Of a stretch of DNA of 64,000 bases, positions 36,055 to 45,504 are shown one piece after another; the stretch's first letter is position 1; each line of letters opens with the position of its first letter. The DNA comes from Bog-756 sp963699105. GTDB lineage: Bacteria > Actinomycetota > Acidimicrobiia > Acidimicrobiales > RAAP-2. Below the pieces are notes generated by a model, which was not told the DNA's origin, made no database searches, and was given only the letters and a program-made list of their open reading frames with translations. The position numbers were made by a program, and so were the translations under genes. Location of the stretch: contig CAVOTI010000001.1 in assembly GCA_963699105.1 (NCBI GenBank), forward strand, positions 744,001-808,000. The letters run 5' to 3'.

Positions 36055-37629
36055 TTACCCGGTGATCCGGGGGACGAGGGCCGCCACCGCTTCGACCTCC
36101 TCGTCACGTGGCCGTTCGGCGGTGTGGATGGGTCCGTCATCGCCCGCCCAGGGGCCGAGCACCGTGGTCGGACGCCGGACGTCGTCCCACTGCGGCCACC
36201 CGCCGGGCGAACCGGATCGGGCGAAGGACGTCCACGCCCGGCGGACGACTTCGGAGAGGGCGAAGGCCTCCTCCCCGCCACCGCAGAATCCCTGCACGGC
36301 CGGATTGTGGACGGTGCCGAACACGAACGGGATCTCGAGGGCGTGACAGGAGCCCAGGTACCCCCCGAAGGCCGGCGACTCCCAGGTGAACAGATAGCAG
36401 TACGTCCCCACCCCCGGTGCCGCCGATCCGGCGTGGGCGTCGGCCAGCCGGATCGTCGGTAGCCGGAAGACGAACTCGGTGGCGATGGCCACCCACAGGT
36501 CCCGCGGGGTGACCGCTTCACCCCGTCCGGCCCTCGCCTCCCGCACCGCGGCGATCAGGTGCTCGGACTCGTGCGGGTCAGTGGTCAACCGACGGATCCA
36601 CCGCCGCAGGCCGTCCTCATCCAGCTGGGCCAGGGCGGCGTTGCCCACGGTGAAGAAGGCGGACTCGTCCCTGGTGGTTCCGGTCAAGAGGGGAACGTCG
36701 GACACCGAACCGGTGGCCACCGCCACCTCGGGCGCCACCGGGAGGAGCCCGCCGTCGATCACCGGCATCAGCAAGAGGCCCGAGTCGTCGTTGTTGGCAC
36801 TGACCTGGCCGAGCTCGGCTGCCGCCCTCACCAGATCGTGGGCCGGCACCTGCTCCAACGACCGGCGGGTCAACGGCACACCGAGGTGGGCGGCCACCGC
36901 TTCGGCCCGGTTCGCCGCCTCCTCGGCGGAGTAGGTGTACGGCGGCCCGCTCTCCACAATGGCCTTGTGGAACAGGCCCCGGGCCACCGGCACGGCCAAC
37001 AGCGCCGAGACGCTCATGCCACCGGCAGACTCCCCGAACAGGGTCACATTGCCCGGGTCCCCCCCGAAAGCGGCGATGTGGTCATGTACCCACTGGAGGG
37101 CGGCGATCTGGTCGGCCAGGCCCCAGTTGCCGAATCCGGCCCACTGCTGACCTCGCAGCCAGGTCTGGCCCTCGTCGGCCAGGACGGGATGGGCCATGAA
37201 CCCGAGCATCCCGAGCCGGTAGTTGATCGTGACCACCACGACGTCGCCCTGGCGGGCCAGCATGCCGCCCCGGTAGAGGCTGCCCGCCCCTGAGCCGCTG
37301 ACGAACGAGCCCCCGTGGATCCACACCATGACCGGCCGCCGGGTGTTGTCGAGCCCGGGGGTCCAGATGTTGAGGCTCAGGCAGTCCTCGGCATGCTCCT
37401 CGGGCTCCCCGCCGAGCGACATCTCGACCAGGCCGGGAGCCTGGGGGGCGATCGGCGTGAACAGGTCGCACTCCCGGATCCCAGTCCACGGCTGGGGTGG
37501 GGTCGGGGGGCGCCAGCGCCGGTCACCGGCGGGAGACCCGGCATAGGGGATGCCGGAGAACGACCAGAGGTCGTGCCGCCGGACGCCACGGAGGCGGCCA
37601 CCTTGGACCTCCACCACTCCGTCCGTCAT
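36055..37629 (-). CDS. Carboxylesterase type B family protein
   Basis: 524 residues from ATG 37629. Alpha/beta-hydrolase of the cholinesterase group: GIPYAGSPAGDRRW at the start, EDCLSLNIWTPG, oxyanion loop MVWIHGGSFVSGSG, nucleophile elbow TLFGESAGGMSVSALL, acidic residue region GTTRDESAFF and histidine in LGSCHALEIPFVFGT. All triad regions are present and no signal peptide is visible, so probably cytoplasmic. Hydrolyses carboxylic esters; exact substrate unknown. Single gene between the tRNA and the divergent NlpC/P60 gene. Confidence 0.88.
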   Translation of the reverse strand: MTDGVVEVQGGRLRGVRRHDLWSFSGIPYAGSPAGDRRWRPPTPPQPWTGIRECDLFTPIAPQAPGLVEMSLGGEPEEHAEDCLSLNIWTPGLDNTRRPVMVWIHGGSFVSGSGAGSLYRGGMLARQGDVVVVTINYRLGMLGFMAHPVLADEGQTWLRGQQWAGFGNWGLADQIAALQWVHDHIAAFGGDPGNVTLFGESAGGMSVSALLAVPVARGLFHKAIVESGPPYTYSAEEAANRAEAVAAHLGVPLTRRSLEQVPAHDLVRAAAELGQVSANNDDSGLLLMPVIDGGLLPVAPEVAVATGSVSDVPLLTGTTRDESAFFTVGNAALAQLDEDGLRRWIRRLTTDPHESEHLIAAVREARAGRGEAVTPRDLWVAIATEFVFRLPTIRLADAHAGSAAPGVGTYCYLFTWESPAFGGYLGSCHALEIPFVFGTVHNPAVQGFCGGGEEAFALSEVVRRAWTSFARSGSPGGWPQWDDVRRPTTVLGPWAGDDGPIHTAERPRDEEVEAVAALVPRITG

Positions 37630-37860
37630 GACGACCTCCAGTTCCGCATGTGATGTGCCGATGCACCAAGCAACCTACCGACTGGGATGCACCAGTTGTC
37701 CATGTATCGACACCAAACGACAAGTCTGGAGGCCGGTACCGGCTCGGTCCTGGCCGCCGACCCCAGTGGCCGGCCGACGGTCGACGTTCGGCCGGACCGG
37801 CAAAAACTCCGTTCTGAACAGCAATTTTCGCCTTTTTTTGCGGGAGGCCGAGGGACTATC

Positions 37861-39270
37861 GTGACCGGAGTGCCCGAACTGAGAACCGTGAAGACGGTAG
37901 GCCGTCGGGCCCATCTGCGCCCGAGGAGCCTCGCCCTGATCGGCGGGGTGGTCTTGGTCTCCGGCTCACTCGGTCTGGGCCTCGGCCCCGGGATGACCGG
38001 AGCGGCCGACGCCGGACCATCGACGCCGTCCGCCTCCTCTCCCTCCTCTCCCTCCTCGCCCGCCAACTCCTCCAGCCCCGCCTCCGGAAGCGATACCACC
38101 GGTCCGGGGGCTGTTTCGCCGGCCCAGTCCCAGATCGATGCCGGTGAGGCGCAAGTGGCCACCATCGAGAAGCAGATCTCACAGGAGCAGGCGGTCCTCG
38201 ACCAGGCCGACGAGCAGTACAACCAGGCGGAGATCGACCTCGACAGCACCCAATCCGCCCTCCAGTCCACCACCGCGTCGATCGGTGCGGCCAAGTCCAC
38301 ACTGGCCTCGGAACGGGCCCGGCTACAGGCCGACGTGATCCTGTCCTACGTGGAGGGCACCTCGTCGGACGCCGTTCCCGCCCTCTTCGGCGCACCTTCC
38401 AGCGAGGGTCAGACACGGGATCTCTACGAACAGATCGGCACGGGCAACGTGGCTGACGACGTGCAGCGGGTCGAGACCACCACCCACCTGCTCACCACCA
38501 CCCAGTCCAAGCTCATCGCCGAGCAGAGGTCGGAAGATGCCCAGCTGGCGACCGAAGGCCAGGCCCGCCAGGCCGCCTCGACCGCCTCCAACCAATCGGA
38601 GACCACGCTGGCCCAGGTTCAGGGCACCGTGGGCCAGGAGATCGCCCAGCAGGCCGCGGCCCAGGCGGCCGCTGATGCCCAGTCGGCCACCGACGCCGCC
38701 ACACCGGCTGCCGCCCAGGCCGCCGCCGCCCAGGCCTCGCAGGCCTCCCAGGTGGCCAGCACGGTGGGCGGGGGGAGCGCGGCGGCGGCCGCCGCCGCCA
38801 CGGCCGCCAACCAGGCAGCTGACGCATCGGCCACCGCCTCCGGCCTCAGCGGCCCCACCGTGGCCAGCGCCAACACCCCCCAGGCCGCCGGACTGGCCGC
38901 CGTACACGGGGCCATGCAGTACCTGGGTGTCCCCTACGTCTGGGGCGGAGCCAGCTCTTCGGGGTTCGACTGTTCGGGCCTCACCATGGTGGCGTGGGCC
39001 CAGGCCGGGGTGCACCTCGTCCATTCGGCGGCGGACCAGTACGCCGATATCCAGCACGTGAGCCTCAACGCCCTCGAGCCCGGAGACCTGCTGTTCTACG
39101 ACCTGGACGGCACCGGCATCGACCACGTGGTGATGTACGTGGGACCCGTCCTCGACGGTCAGCCCACCGAGTACGGCGTGGACACCATCATCCAGGCGGC
39201 CCATACCGGCACGGTGGTGAGCTTCGATCCGCTGTGGTACTCAGGGTTGGTCGGCGCTGGTCGACCCTGA
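37861..39270 (+). CDS. NlpC/P60 peptidoglycan endopeptidase with coiled-coil N-terminus (RipA/CwlO-like)
   Basis: 469 residues from GTG 37861, which has GAGGG upstream; the longer in-frame ATG at 37687 would add a leader overlapping a region with T runs. Hydrophobic signal segment LALIGGVVLVSGSLGLGLG, a Ser/Pro-rich stretch, a long helical coiled-coil region (residues about 80-280) and an Ala-rich linker (QAAAQAAADAQSATDAAT and similar). The C-terminal catalytic domain has YVWGGASSSGFDCSGL (cysteine), GIDHVVMYVG (histidine) and IIQAAHTG (third polar residue). It cleaves peptide stems of peptidoglycan during growth or division; in this family the coiled coil holds the enzyme inactive until engaged. 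Confidence 0.87.
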   Translation: MTGVPELRTVKTVGRRAHLRPRSLALIGGVVLVSGSLGLGLGPGMTGAADAGPSTPSASSPSSPSSPANSSSPASGSDTTGPGAVSPAQSQIDAGEAQVATIEKQISQEQAVLDQADEQYNQAEIDLDSTQSALQSTTASIGAAKSTLASERARLQADVILSYVEGTSSDAVPALFGAPSSEGQTRDLYEQIGTGNVADDVQRVETTTHLLTTTQSKLIAEQRSEDAQLATEGQARQAASTASNQSETTLAQVQGTVGQEIAQQAAAQAAADAQSATDAATPAAAQAAAAQASQASQVASTVGGGSAAAAAAATAANQAADASATASGLSGPTVASANTPQAAGLAAVHGAMQYLGVPYVWGGASSSGFDCSGLTMVAWAQAGVHLVHSAADQYADIQHVSLNALEPGDLLFYDLDGTGIDHVVMYVGPVLDGQPTEYGVDTIIQAAHTGTVVSFDPLWYSGLVGAGRP

Positions 39271-39328
39271 CCTGGCGCCCCGACCCCGCTCGAACGACGA
39301 CCCGGCCTAGCGTCCCAGCCACACTGCC

Positions 39329-40402
39329 ATGGCCATCGACCTCACCATCATCGTCCCCGCCGTCAACGAAGCCCACCGTTTGGGGGAGGGCTTCAAGCGC
39401 TTCGACGCTGCCGTCGACGCCGGGGCCATCGATCCCGAGCGCACCGAGGTGGTGGTGGTGGACGACGGCAGCACCGACTCGACGGCCGAGACGGCACGGT
39501 CGCTCTTGGCCCATTTCCCCCATCACCAAGTCGTGGGCCACCCCCACAACGAAGGCAAGGGAGCCGCGGTGCGGACGGGACTGGCGCTGGCCCGCGGAAT
39601 GCACACGGCCTACATGGACGCCGATTTCGCCATCGACCCGATTGCCGTCCCTCGGCTGGTAGAGGGATTGCGTACCAACGACGTGGTGATCGGGTCTCGG
39701 GCGCTACCCGATTCGATGGTGGAGACTTCCTACGCACTGCGATCGCTGATGGGGAACCTCTTCAATCGCATGGTGACCGTCGGTACCGGGCTCGGCTTCG
39801 AGGACACCCAATGCGGGTTCAAGGCTTTCCGCACGCCGGTGGCCCGGGTCCTCTTCCACCTCGTCCGCATCGACCGGTTCGCATTCGACGTGGAGATCCT
39901 GTCCACGGCGCGGCGTCTGGGTCTCCGGATCGCCGAGGTTCCCGTGCAGTGGAGGCACGTGTCCGGGAGCACCATCCATCCCCTCCACGACTCGATGTCG
40001 ATGTTGGGCGACATCTACCGGTTCAGACTGGGGATGGTGCCCTCACCACCGATCCCCTCGGTGGTGGTGGGCGATGGAGATCGATCCTCGCCGGCCCCGG
40101 CGGCTTCGGCGGCCCCGGCGGCTTCGGCGGCCCCGGCGGCTTCGGCGGGGTCGCCTGACTCGTTGGCCGGGCAAGTGGGCGCGGTAGTGGCCGGCACGCT
40201 CGGCGGGACACCGGTGCCGGTGGTCAAGGGGACGGCAACGGTGACCGTCCTGTTGCCGCTGGTCGGGCCGGCCGAAGTGGCCGAGGTGGCGTCCGCCCTG
40301 CAGGCCGAGTTCGCCCCGCTGGGAGTCAGGCGTTCGGCGTCCACGCTGGACACCCTGTCCGCCCTCGGATCCCTGTCGGGTCGGCTCGAGCCCTCCTCCT
40401 GA
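39329..40402 (+). CDS. DPM-like GT2 glycosyltransferase with C-terminal extension
   Basis: 357 residues. Catalytic part (1-235): DLTIIVPAVNEAHRLGEGF, VVVVDDGSTDSTAE, EGKGAAVRTGLALA, YMDADFAIDP (DAD), FEDTQCGFKAFRTPVARV and LRIAEVPVQWRHVSGS. It is thus a second polyprenyl-phosphate sugar synthase type enzyme, like the one at 10986-11762. After an Ala/Pro linker made of three AAPAAS-type repeats comes a 75-residue tail, VVKGTATVTVLLPLVGPAEV and on, with no recognised family. No membrane helix. It stands between the endopeptidase and the acyltransferase on the same strand. Confidence 0.83.
   Translation: MAIDLTIIVPAVNEAHRLGEGFKRFDAAVDAGAIDPERTEVVVVDDGSTDSTAETARSLLAHFPHHQVVGHPHNEGKGAAVRTGLALARGMHTAYMDADFAIDPIAVPRLVEGLRTNDVVIGSRALPDSMVETSYALRSLMGNLFNRMVTVGTGLGFEDTQCGFKAFRTPVARVLFHLVRIDRFAFDVEILSTARRLGLRIAEVPVQWRHVSGSTIHPLHDSMSMLGDIYRFRLGMVPSPPIPSVVVGDGDRSSPAPAASAAPAASAAPAASAGSPDSLAGQVGAVVAGTLGGTPVPVVKGTATVTVLLPLVGPAEVAEVASALQAEFAPLGVRRSASTLDTLSALGSLSGRLEPSS
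40093..40146. repeat. Three perfect 18-bp tandem repeats in GT2 linker
   Basis: Three exact copies of ggccccggcggcttcggc at 40093-40110, 40111-40128 and 40129-40146. On the plus strand they encode repeated Ala/Pro/Ser units between the catalytic domain and the C-terminal tail. Confidence 0.9.
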
Positions 40403-40700
40403 TGACCGGACCGTCGGAGCACTGTCGAGCGCCCTCGAGACCGGTCGAACGGCCTACCGGTCTCCTGCGCAGCCCACACGTCTCGCAACCGAATGGCACG
40501 GTTCGGGTCGGCACCGGATCGGCGGACGGCATCCACTTCTTCGAATTACCGACCACCGGTATGCGAACTGCGAAATAAGCATCGGCACGGACCTCCCGGC
40601 ACCCCCCCGCCCCATCGCCACCTTCCGGAATCCTGCAGCTCCGGTGGGCGACCAACGCCGGTCGGTGCGGCACCAGCTTCCCGGCCAGGATGACCGCGGA
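40403..40700. other. Intergenic region before acyltransferase gene
   Basis: About 300 bases without a convincing gene. A less GC-rich stretch at about 40535-40585 (cttcgaattaccgacc, gcgaaataagc) is the likeliest promoter area for the acyltransferase gene. No clear boxes. Confidence 0.35.
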
Positions 40701-41801
40701 ATGGACTCAACTACGATGGAGCGGGTGACCGCTGAGCCGTCGGATGCCACTAGGACAGCGAACCGCCCAGGCGTCCCGCTCGAACGCCCGGTGCCCACCG
40801 GTACCGAACGGGTCGGGGGGACTGAAGAGAACCATATGGATCACAGGGACCAGAGCGCCCAAGGGGACCAGAGGGATCAGAGGCCAGAGGGGACCCGCCC
40901 GATCGCCGAGCCGGACCCGGAGGCGACGGCCGAGAGCGGGATCGCCGAGCCGGCGACGGAGGTGTCCTACCTTCCGGTGGCGACGCCCAGGACCGATCAC
41001 CCCCAGCCACGCGACCCGCGGCGCTCCGACGTCGACCAGTGGGGTCGTTCCGAACACATGCGCTCGATCGTCCGGCGCCTCTACGACCCGATCTACCGCC
41101 ACTGGTTCCGGGTCGAGTGGGAAGGACTGGAGAAGATCCCCCTCCACGGCGGTGCCCTGCTCATCGCCAACCACGCCGGGGCCATCCCCTCCGATGCCCC
41201 GGCGATCATGCACGGCATCGAGGAAGAACTCGGTAGACCGGTCTACGGTCTGGCCGACTACTTCTTCCGCACCATTCCGGTGGTGGGCACCATGTGGTCG
41301 AGGACCGGGGGGGTGCCCGCTCATCCCGACAATGCCTACCGGATCCTCCACGACGAGCAACAGCTGGCCCTGGTGTTTCCGGAAGGGACCAAGGCGACGT
41401 CGAAGACCTACACCGACCGGTACCGCCTGCGGCGATTCGGTCGGGGGGGGTTCGTCGAGATTGCCATGAGGGCCGGTGTTCCCATCGTCCCGATCGCCGT
41501 GGTCGGCGCCGAGGAGTCCATGCCCATCCTGTTCAGGGTTCCGGCGGTGTCGAAACTGCTCGGGCTCCCCTATTTTCCGGTCACTGCCAACGCCCTGCTG
41601 ATGGGTCCCATCGGCTACGTCACCTATTTTCCGGTCAAGATGAAGTTCCGGGTGCTCGATCCGATCACCTTCGACATCGAACCCGGTCTGGAGCGTTACT
41701 CGAGGAGCCGGGTGATGGACGAGGCCGAGGGGATCAGGGCGACCCTGCAGGACGCGCTGCACGACATGCTTCGTGAGCGCCGAAGCATCTGGTTCGGCTG
41801 A
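40701..41801 (+). CDS. PlsC-type lysophospholipid/glycerophosphate acyltransferase
   Basis: About 366 residues if ATG 40701 is used; 40644 and 40716 are alternatives because the first 110 residues are low complexity (DHRDQSAQGDQRDQR). The catalytic domain has ALLIANHAGAIPSDAPAIM, with the NH of the acyltransferase box but a shifted acidic position compared with the usual HxxxxD, then LALVFPEGTKATSKTY (FPEG) and GVPIVPIAVVGAEES. It transfers an acyl chain to a glycerol- or sugar-type acceptor. The next gene, an SDR, starts two bases after its stop. A similar acyltransferase–epimerase-like pair is known in mycobacteria. Confidence 0.8.
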   Translation: MDSTTMERVTAEPSDATRTANRPGVPLERPVPTGTERVGGTEENHMDHRDQSAQGDQRDQRPEGTRPIAEPDPEATAESGIAEPATEVSYLPVATPRTDHPQPRDPRRSDVDQWGRSEHMRSIVRRLYDPIYRHWFRVEWEGLEKIPLHGGALLIANHAGAIPSDAPAIMHGIEEELGRPVYGLADYFFRTIPVVGTMWSRTGGVPAHPDNAYRILHDEQQLALVFPEGTKATSKTYTDRYRLRRFGRGGFVEIAMRAGVPIVPIAVVGAEESMPILFRVPAVSKLLGLPYFPVTANALLMGPIGYVTYFPVKMKFRVLDPITFDIEPGLERYSRSRVMDEAEGIRATLQDALHDMLRERRSIWFG

Positions 41802-41803
41802 CC

Positions 41804-42850
41804 GTGGGCCGGCGCGTCCTCATCACCGGGCTCGACACCTTTTGGGGTGGCCGAATGGCCCAGGCCCTCGAGCTGGAGCCGGACGTCGAGATGATCCTGG
41901 GGCTCGGGGCCAACGAGCCCAGGGTGCCACTGGAACGGACCGAGTTCGTCCGATCGGACCAGAAGTACTCAATCCTCAACCGGATCGTCCGGGCCACCCA
42001 GGTGGACACCATCGTCCACACCTTCCTCGAGACCAATTCGGTCAATGTGCCCAGCCGCGTCCTCCACGAGATCAACGTGATCGGCACCCTCAACCTGTTG
42101 GCGGCGGCGGGGACCGCCGGCTCGTCGGTCCGCCAGGTCGTGGTCAAGTCGTCCACTCACATCTACGGGTCGGCCGAATCCGATCCGGCGTGGTTCCGCG
42201 AGGAGGACAAGCGGACGGGGCCGGTCCGCACCCGGCTGGAACGGTCCCTCATCGAGGTCGAGTCGCTGGTCCGGGACTTCACCGAGGACAACCCGCACCT
42301 GGTGGTTTCGGTGCTGCGCTTCGCCAATGTGCTCGGCACCGACATCGTCACGCCGGTCAGTTACAACCTGAGAAAGAGGCTCCTGCCCTGCATCGCCGGC
42401 TTCGATCCACTCGTGCAGTTCGTCGAGGAGGACGATGTGGTCCGGTCGCTCGAGTACGTGACCGGCCACCGGATCCCCGGTGTGTTCAATGTGGCCGGCG
42501 CCGGCAAACTTCCGTGGAGCGAGGTGGCCTCCATCTGCAACGCCTATCTCCTGCCCCTGCCCCCGGTCAAGCCCCGGGCCTTCGCCCTCCCCCTCCGGCG
42601 TGTGGGTGCCCTCCAGTTCCCCCCGGAGATGGAAGGCCTGATGCGGTTCGGCCGAGGGGTTGACACCACCCGCTTGCTCGAGGCCGGTTTCGAGTACCGC
42701 TATACCAGCGCCGGCGCCGTCGAGAGCTTCGCCCGGGCCAACAATCTGCGGCGGTCCACCGGATCCGACGGCGAGGCCTACCGGTACGAGCAGGACGTGG
42801 AACAGTTCTTCCGACACTCCCCCGCCGTGGTGCGGGGCGTCGACGGCTGA
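41804..42850 (+). CDS. NAD-dependent epimerase/dehydratase-like SDR lacking the YxxxK pair
   Basis: 348 residues from GTG 41804. Rossmann start RVLITGLDTFWGGRMAQAL (a degenerate GxxGxxG), then TIVHTFLETNSVN, VVVKSSTHIYGSAESDP and VVSVLRFANVLGTD. In the place where extended SDRs have YxxxK I read TRLERSLIEVE, so the catalytic tyrosine and lysine seem absent. The C-terminal half (IPGVFNVAGAGKLPWSEVA) fits the substrate lobe. It may bind a nucleotide sugar without acting as an epimerase, or serve as a partner of the acyltransferase (inference). Confidence 0.78.
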   Translation: MGRRVLITGLDTFWGGRMAQALELEPDVEMILGLGANEPRVPLERTEFVRSDQKYSILNRIVRATQVDTIVHTFLETNSVNVPSRVLHEINVIGTLNLLAAAGTAGSSVRQVVVKSSTHIYGSAESDPAWFREEDKRTGPVRTRLERSLIEVESLVRDFTEDNPHLVVSVLRFANVLGTDIVTPVSYNLRKRLLPCIAGFDPLVQFVEEDDVVRSLEYVTGHRIPGVFNVAGAGKLPWSEVASICNAYLLPLPPVKPRAFALPLRRVGALQFPPEMEGLMRFGRGVDTTRLLEAGFEYRYTSAGAVESFARANNLRRSTGSDGEAYRYEQDVEQFFRHSPAVVRGVDG

Positions 42851-42900
42851 ACGAGCCTTCGTCATTCGGGGAGCTTTGGGGGCTTTGGTAGCCTCCCACC

Positions 42901-44592
42901 ATGCCTGAACAGGCCCTGCCTGTGGCGTCCGAGACCGTCGCCGGCGCCGACCACGGCCAGGGGAGCCAGGGGTCGGCCGCCCCGACCGGCCTCCCCGCCA
43001 CCGGTCGGTCCAACCGGTCAGGTTGGCTCACCTTCGTGTGGGCGCTGGTGGCCTTCGGCCTGATGATCGGGGCGTGGTCCATGGCCACCCCGCTCTTCGC
43101 CGCCCCCGACGAGCCCGGCCACCTGATCCAGGCCGCCGCCGCCGTCCGCGGTGAGTTCGATGTCCCCGCCCAACCCGGGGTCTACGGAGCCGTCTCCAAG
43201 GTCAAGGTGCCGGAATGGGCCGGAGAGGCGGGTTCCCTGCCCAATTGCTTCGCCTTCAAGAGCTCGGTCCCTGCCGGCTGCGAACCCCATCTCGGCGACC
43301 AGCGCACCACCGTGCTGGTCGAGACGGAGTTCTCCAACTACCCGCCCCTCTACTACCTCCTGGTGGGACTGCCTTCGCTGGCCTGGTCGGGAAGCGGGGC
43401 GGTGTACGCCATGCGCCTGGTCAGCCTGATCCTGTGCTCGGGCTTGATCGCCCTCGGACTGTTCCTCCTCGACCGGTACCATCCCAGGCGCCTTCCCCTG
43501 GTCGGGTCGGTGCTGGCCATCACGCCGATGGTCGTGTTCCTCTCGGCGGTGGTGAATTCGAGCGGCATGGAGATTACCGCCGGTTTTGCCGCCTGGTGCG
43601 GTGGTCTGTGCCTTGTGGAGCAGGAGGACGTCCCGCCGGCGCTGGCCCGGTGGACCGCGCTGGCCTTCGTCGTCTTGATCCTCAGCCGGCCCATCAGTCC
43701 GGCCAACGCCGCCATCATCGTCGTGGTCCTGATGGCGGTGGGCGGACTGAGAAAGGCCCGGTCCCTTCTGCACGATCGGAGATTCCGGCTGGTGTGGGTG
43801 CCCGCCCTGCTGGCCACGGCGGTGGCCGGCGCCCTGTTAGTCGTCGGCGGATCCCCCAGGCTCCTCCACGGCCCGGTCAACACCCATCTCGACCTGGTCA
43901 GGAGCGCCTGGGTGACCCTGCAGTTGGTGCCCTCCGACCTCCGCCAGATGGTCGGACGGTTCGGATGGCTCGATACGCCGGTGCCCTATGCCATCTATGT
44001 CCTGTGGTGGGCGATGGTGGGCGCCCTGTGCGTGGTCGCCGTGGTCGTCTCGGCCGAATGCCGCCGCGCCCTCCCTCTGCTGGTTGTGCTGGCCGTGGCC
44101 GTGCCGCTGGTCTTCCAGGCCCCCAAGGTCGACACCGTGGGCATCTACTGGCAGGGTCGGTACACCTTGCCCCTGGCCGTCGGACTGCCGCTGGTGGCCT
44201 CCACCCTCCAGGCCCGGAGGGGCACCCACGGATCGCCGTCCCGCCCGGGGCTCCCGATCACGGTGGCCGGGATACTGGTGGTGGGAGCCGCGATCATAGC
44301 CGCCCAGGTGGTGTCGTTCCTCGCCGCCCTCCGCCGCTACCAGGTCGGCGTCGGGGCCGCTCCCGGCTCGCCGGTGCGATGGCAGCCGCCGGGCGGGACG
44401 GCTCTCGTCACCGCCCTGCTGGTGGCTGGTCTGGCCCTGGGCCTCGGGCTGTTCGTGTGGATGGCCCTGGCCCGGCGTCGAGCCGGTCCACCATCGGGTC
44501 GACCGGGGCTGCCGGGGGCCGGCCGGCCGGAGATCACCCACGACCTCCCGGGGCCACCAGACCGGTCAGGACTCCTCGAGCCGACCAGCTGA
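42901..44592 (+). CDS. DUF2142 membrane protein, GT-C-like
   Basis: 563 residues with about ten to eleven membrane segments starting LTFVWALVAFGLMIGAW. After the first helix the loop reads ATPLFAAPDEPGHLIQAAAA; this D-E pair is the hallmark of DUF2142 and mirrors the active-site acids of membrane glycosyltransferases. A second loop segment FSNYPPLYYLLVGLPS also fits. IYWQGRYTLPLAVGLPLV near residue 415 is typical of the family. Role probably in cell-wall glycan transfer; unproven. Starts 50 bases after the SDR. Confidence 0.78.
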   Translation: MPEQALPVASETVAGADHGQGSQGSAAPTGLPATGRSNRSGWLTFVWALVAFGLMIGAWSMATPLFAAPDEPGHLIQAAAAVRGEFDVPAQPGVYGAVSKVKVPEWAGEAGSLPNCFAFKSSVPAGCEPHLGDQRTTVLVETEFSNYPPLYYLLVGLPSLAWSGSGAVYAMRLVSLILCSGLIALGLFLLDRYHPRRLPLVGSVLAITPMVVFLSAVVNSSGMEITAGFAAWCGGLCLVEQEDVPPALARWTALAFVVLILSRPISPANAAIIVVVLMAVGGLRKARSLLHDRRFRLVWVPALLATAVAGALLVVGGSPRLLHGPVNTHLDLVRSAWVTLQLVPSDLRQMVGRFGWLDTPVPYAIYVLWWAMVGALCVVAVVVSAECRRALPLLVVLAVAVPLVFQAPKVDTVGIYWQGRYTLPLAVGLPLVASTLQARRGTHGSPSRPGLPITVAGILVVGAAIIAAQVVSFLAALRRYQVGVGAAPGSPVRWQPPGGTALVTALLVAGLALGLGLFVWMALARRRAGPPSGRPGLPGAGRPEITHDLPGPPDRSGLLEPTS

Positions 44593-44604
44593 GACGTCGG
44601 GGGG

Positions 44605-45234
44605 TCAGCTTCGCTTGAGCCAGGCCGTCCGCAACTCGGGCCCGCGGACGGCCCACTCTTCGCTGGTCATGGCGTAGCGGACATGGTCCTCCCACTCGCC
44701 GTTGATCTCGAGAAAGCCGAGGGCGACCCCTTCGTTGCGCAGGTTGAGCTTCTCGACCACCCGGCGACTGGCCAGGTTGCGGGGGATGATGGCCACCTCG
44801 ACGCGGTGGAGGCGGAGGGTCTCGAAGGCGAACTGCAAGACCACCACCACGGCCTCGGGGACGAATCCCGACCCGGCCAGGTCCTGGTCGATCCAGTACC
44901 CGATCGAACCGTTCTGGAACGGTCCCCGCTGAATGGAGGAGAGGGTGATCTCACCGCCGAACCGGCCTTCGACGAAGATGCCGAACCCGAACCCGCTCCC
45001 CAACTGGCGCTCGCGCTCGCGCATGCCGCAACGGGCGGCGAAGCTGACCGCATCCTCGGGCGGCAGGGGTGCGCCCTTGGACCGGGGCTCCCAGGGGACC
45101 AGCCAGGATCGACAGCGCGTGCGAACCGCCAGCCAGGCCTCGTAGTCGCTCTCTACCAGGGTGGCCAGCCGGATCCGCCAGCCTGGGAGCTCGAGGGATC
45201 GCACCAGTGGTGCTCGAAGGCCGGGAGTCATCAA
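44605..45234 (-). CDS. GNAT acetyltransferase (RimJ/RimL type)
   Basis: 209 residues. WRIRLATLVESDYEAWLAVR at the start, GFGFGIFVEGRFGGEITLSS, the acetyl-CoA-binding QDLAGSGFVPEAVVVVLQFA (a variant of the R/QxxGxG/A loop) and RVEVAIIPRNLASRRVVEKL (NxxS/R). Likely acetylates an N-terminal amino group of a ribosomal or other protein, or a small amine. It converges on the DUF2142 gene, with stops 12 bases apart. Confidence 0.82.
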   Translation of the reverse strand: MMTPGLRAPLVRSLELPGWRIRLATLVESDYEAWLAVRTRCRSWLVPWEPRSKGAPLPPEDAVSFAARCGMRERERQLGSGFGFGIFVEGRFGGEITLSSIQRGPFQNGSIGYWIDQDLAGSGFVPEAVVVVLQFAFETLRLHRVEVAIIPRNLASRRVVEKLNLRNEGVALGFLEINGEWEDHVRYAMTSEEWAVRGPELRTAWLKRS

Positions 45235-45442
45235 TCGTCAGCTCTCCGACGCGCCTCGCACTTGCACTGCCTTCTCCCACCGTCCGTTTGGGCCGTTCCC
45301 GTTGCATCGGGCCATCCCCGATCACCAATCATCCCGCATTCGAATGCAGTGCACCACTTCTGGGCCCGAGATCCCTGAATCGGGCCCGGACCAGGCCGGG
45401 CGGGGACGCCGCCGGGTCCCCTGGGACCAGGGGTGCCCCCCC

Positions 45443-45448
45443 TATACT
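45443..45448 (+). promoter_or_regulatory. Candidate -10 box of the first YfhO-like gene
   Basis: TATACT 57 bases before the TTG start at 45505. The matching paralog has an identical TATACT at 47985-47990, 59 bases before its GTG at 48049. No convincing -35 box is visible at either. Confidence 0.4.
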
Positions 45449-45504
45449 CAGGCCGGTTTCCGCGATCCGGTTGGCAACGCCAGACAAGGAAGAAGGCGGC
45501 TCGT

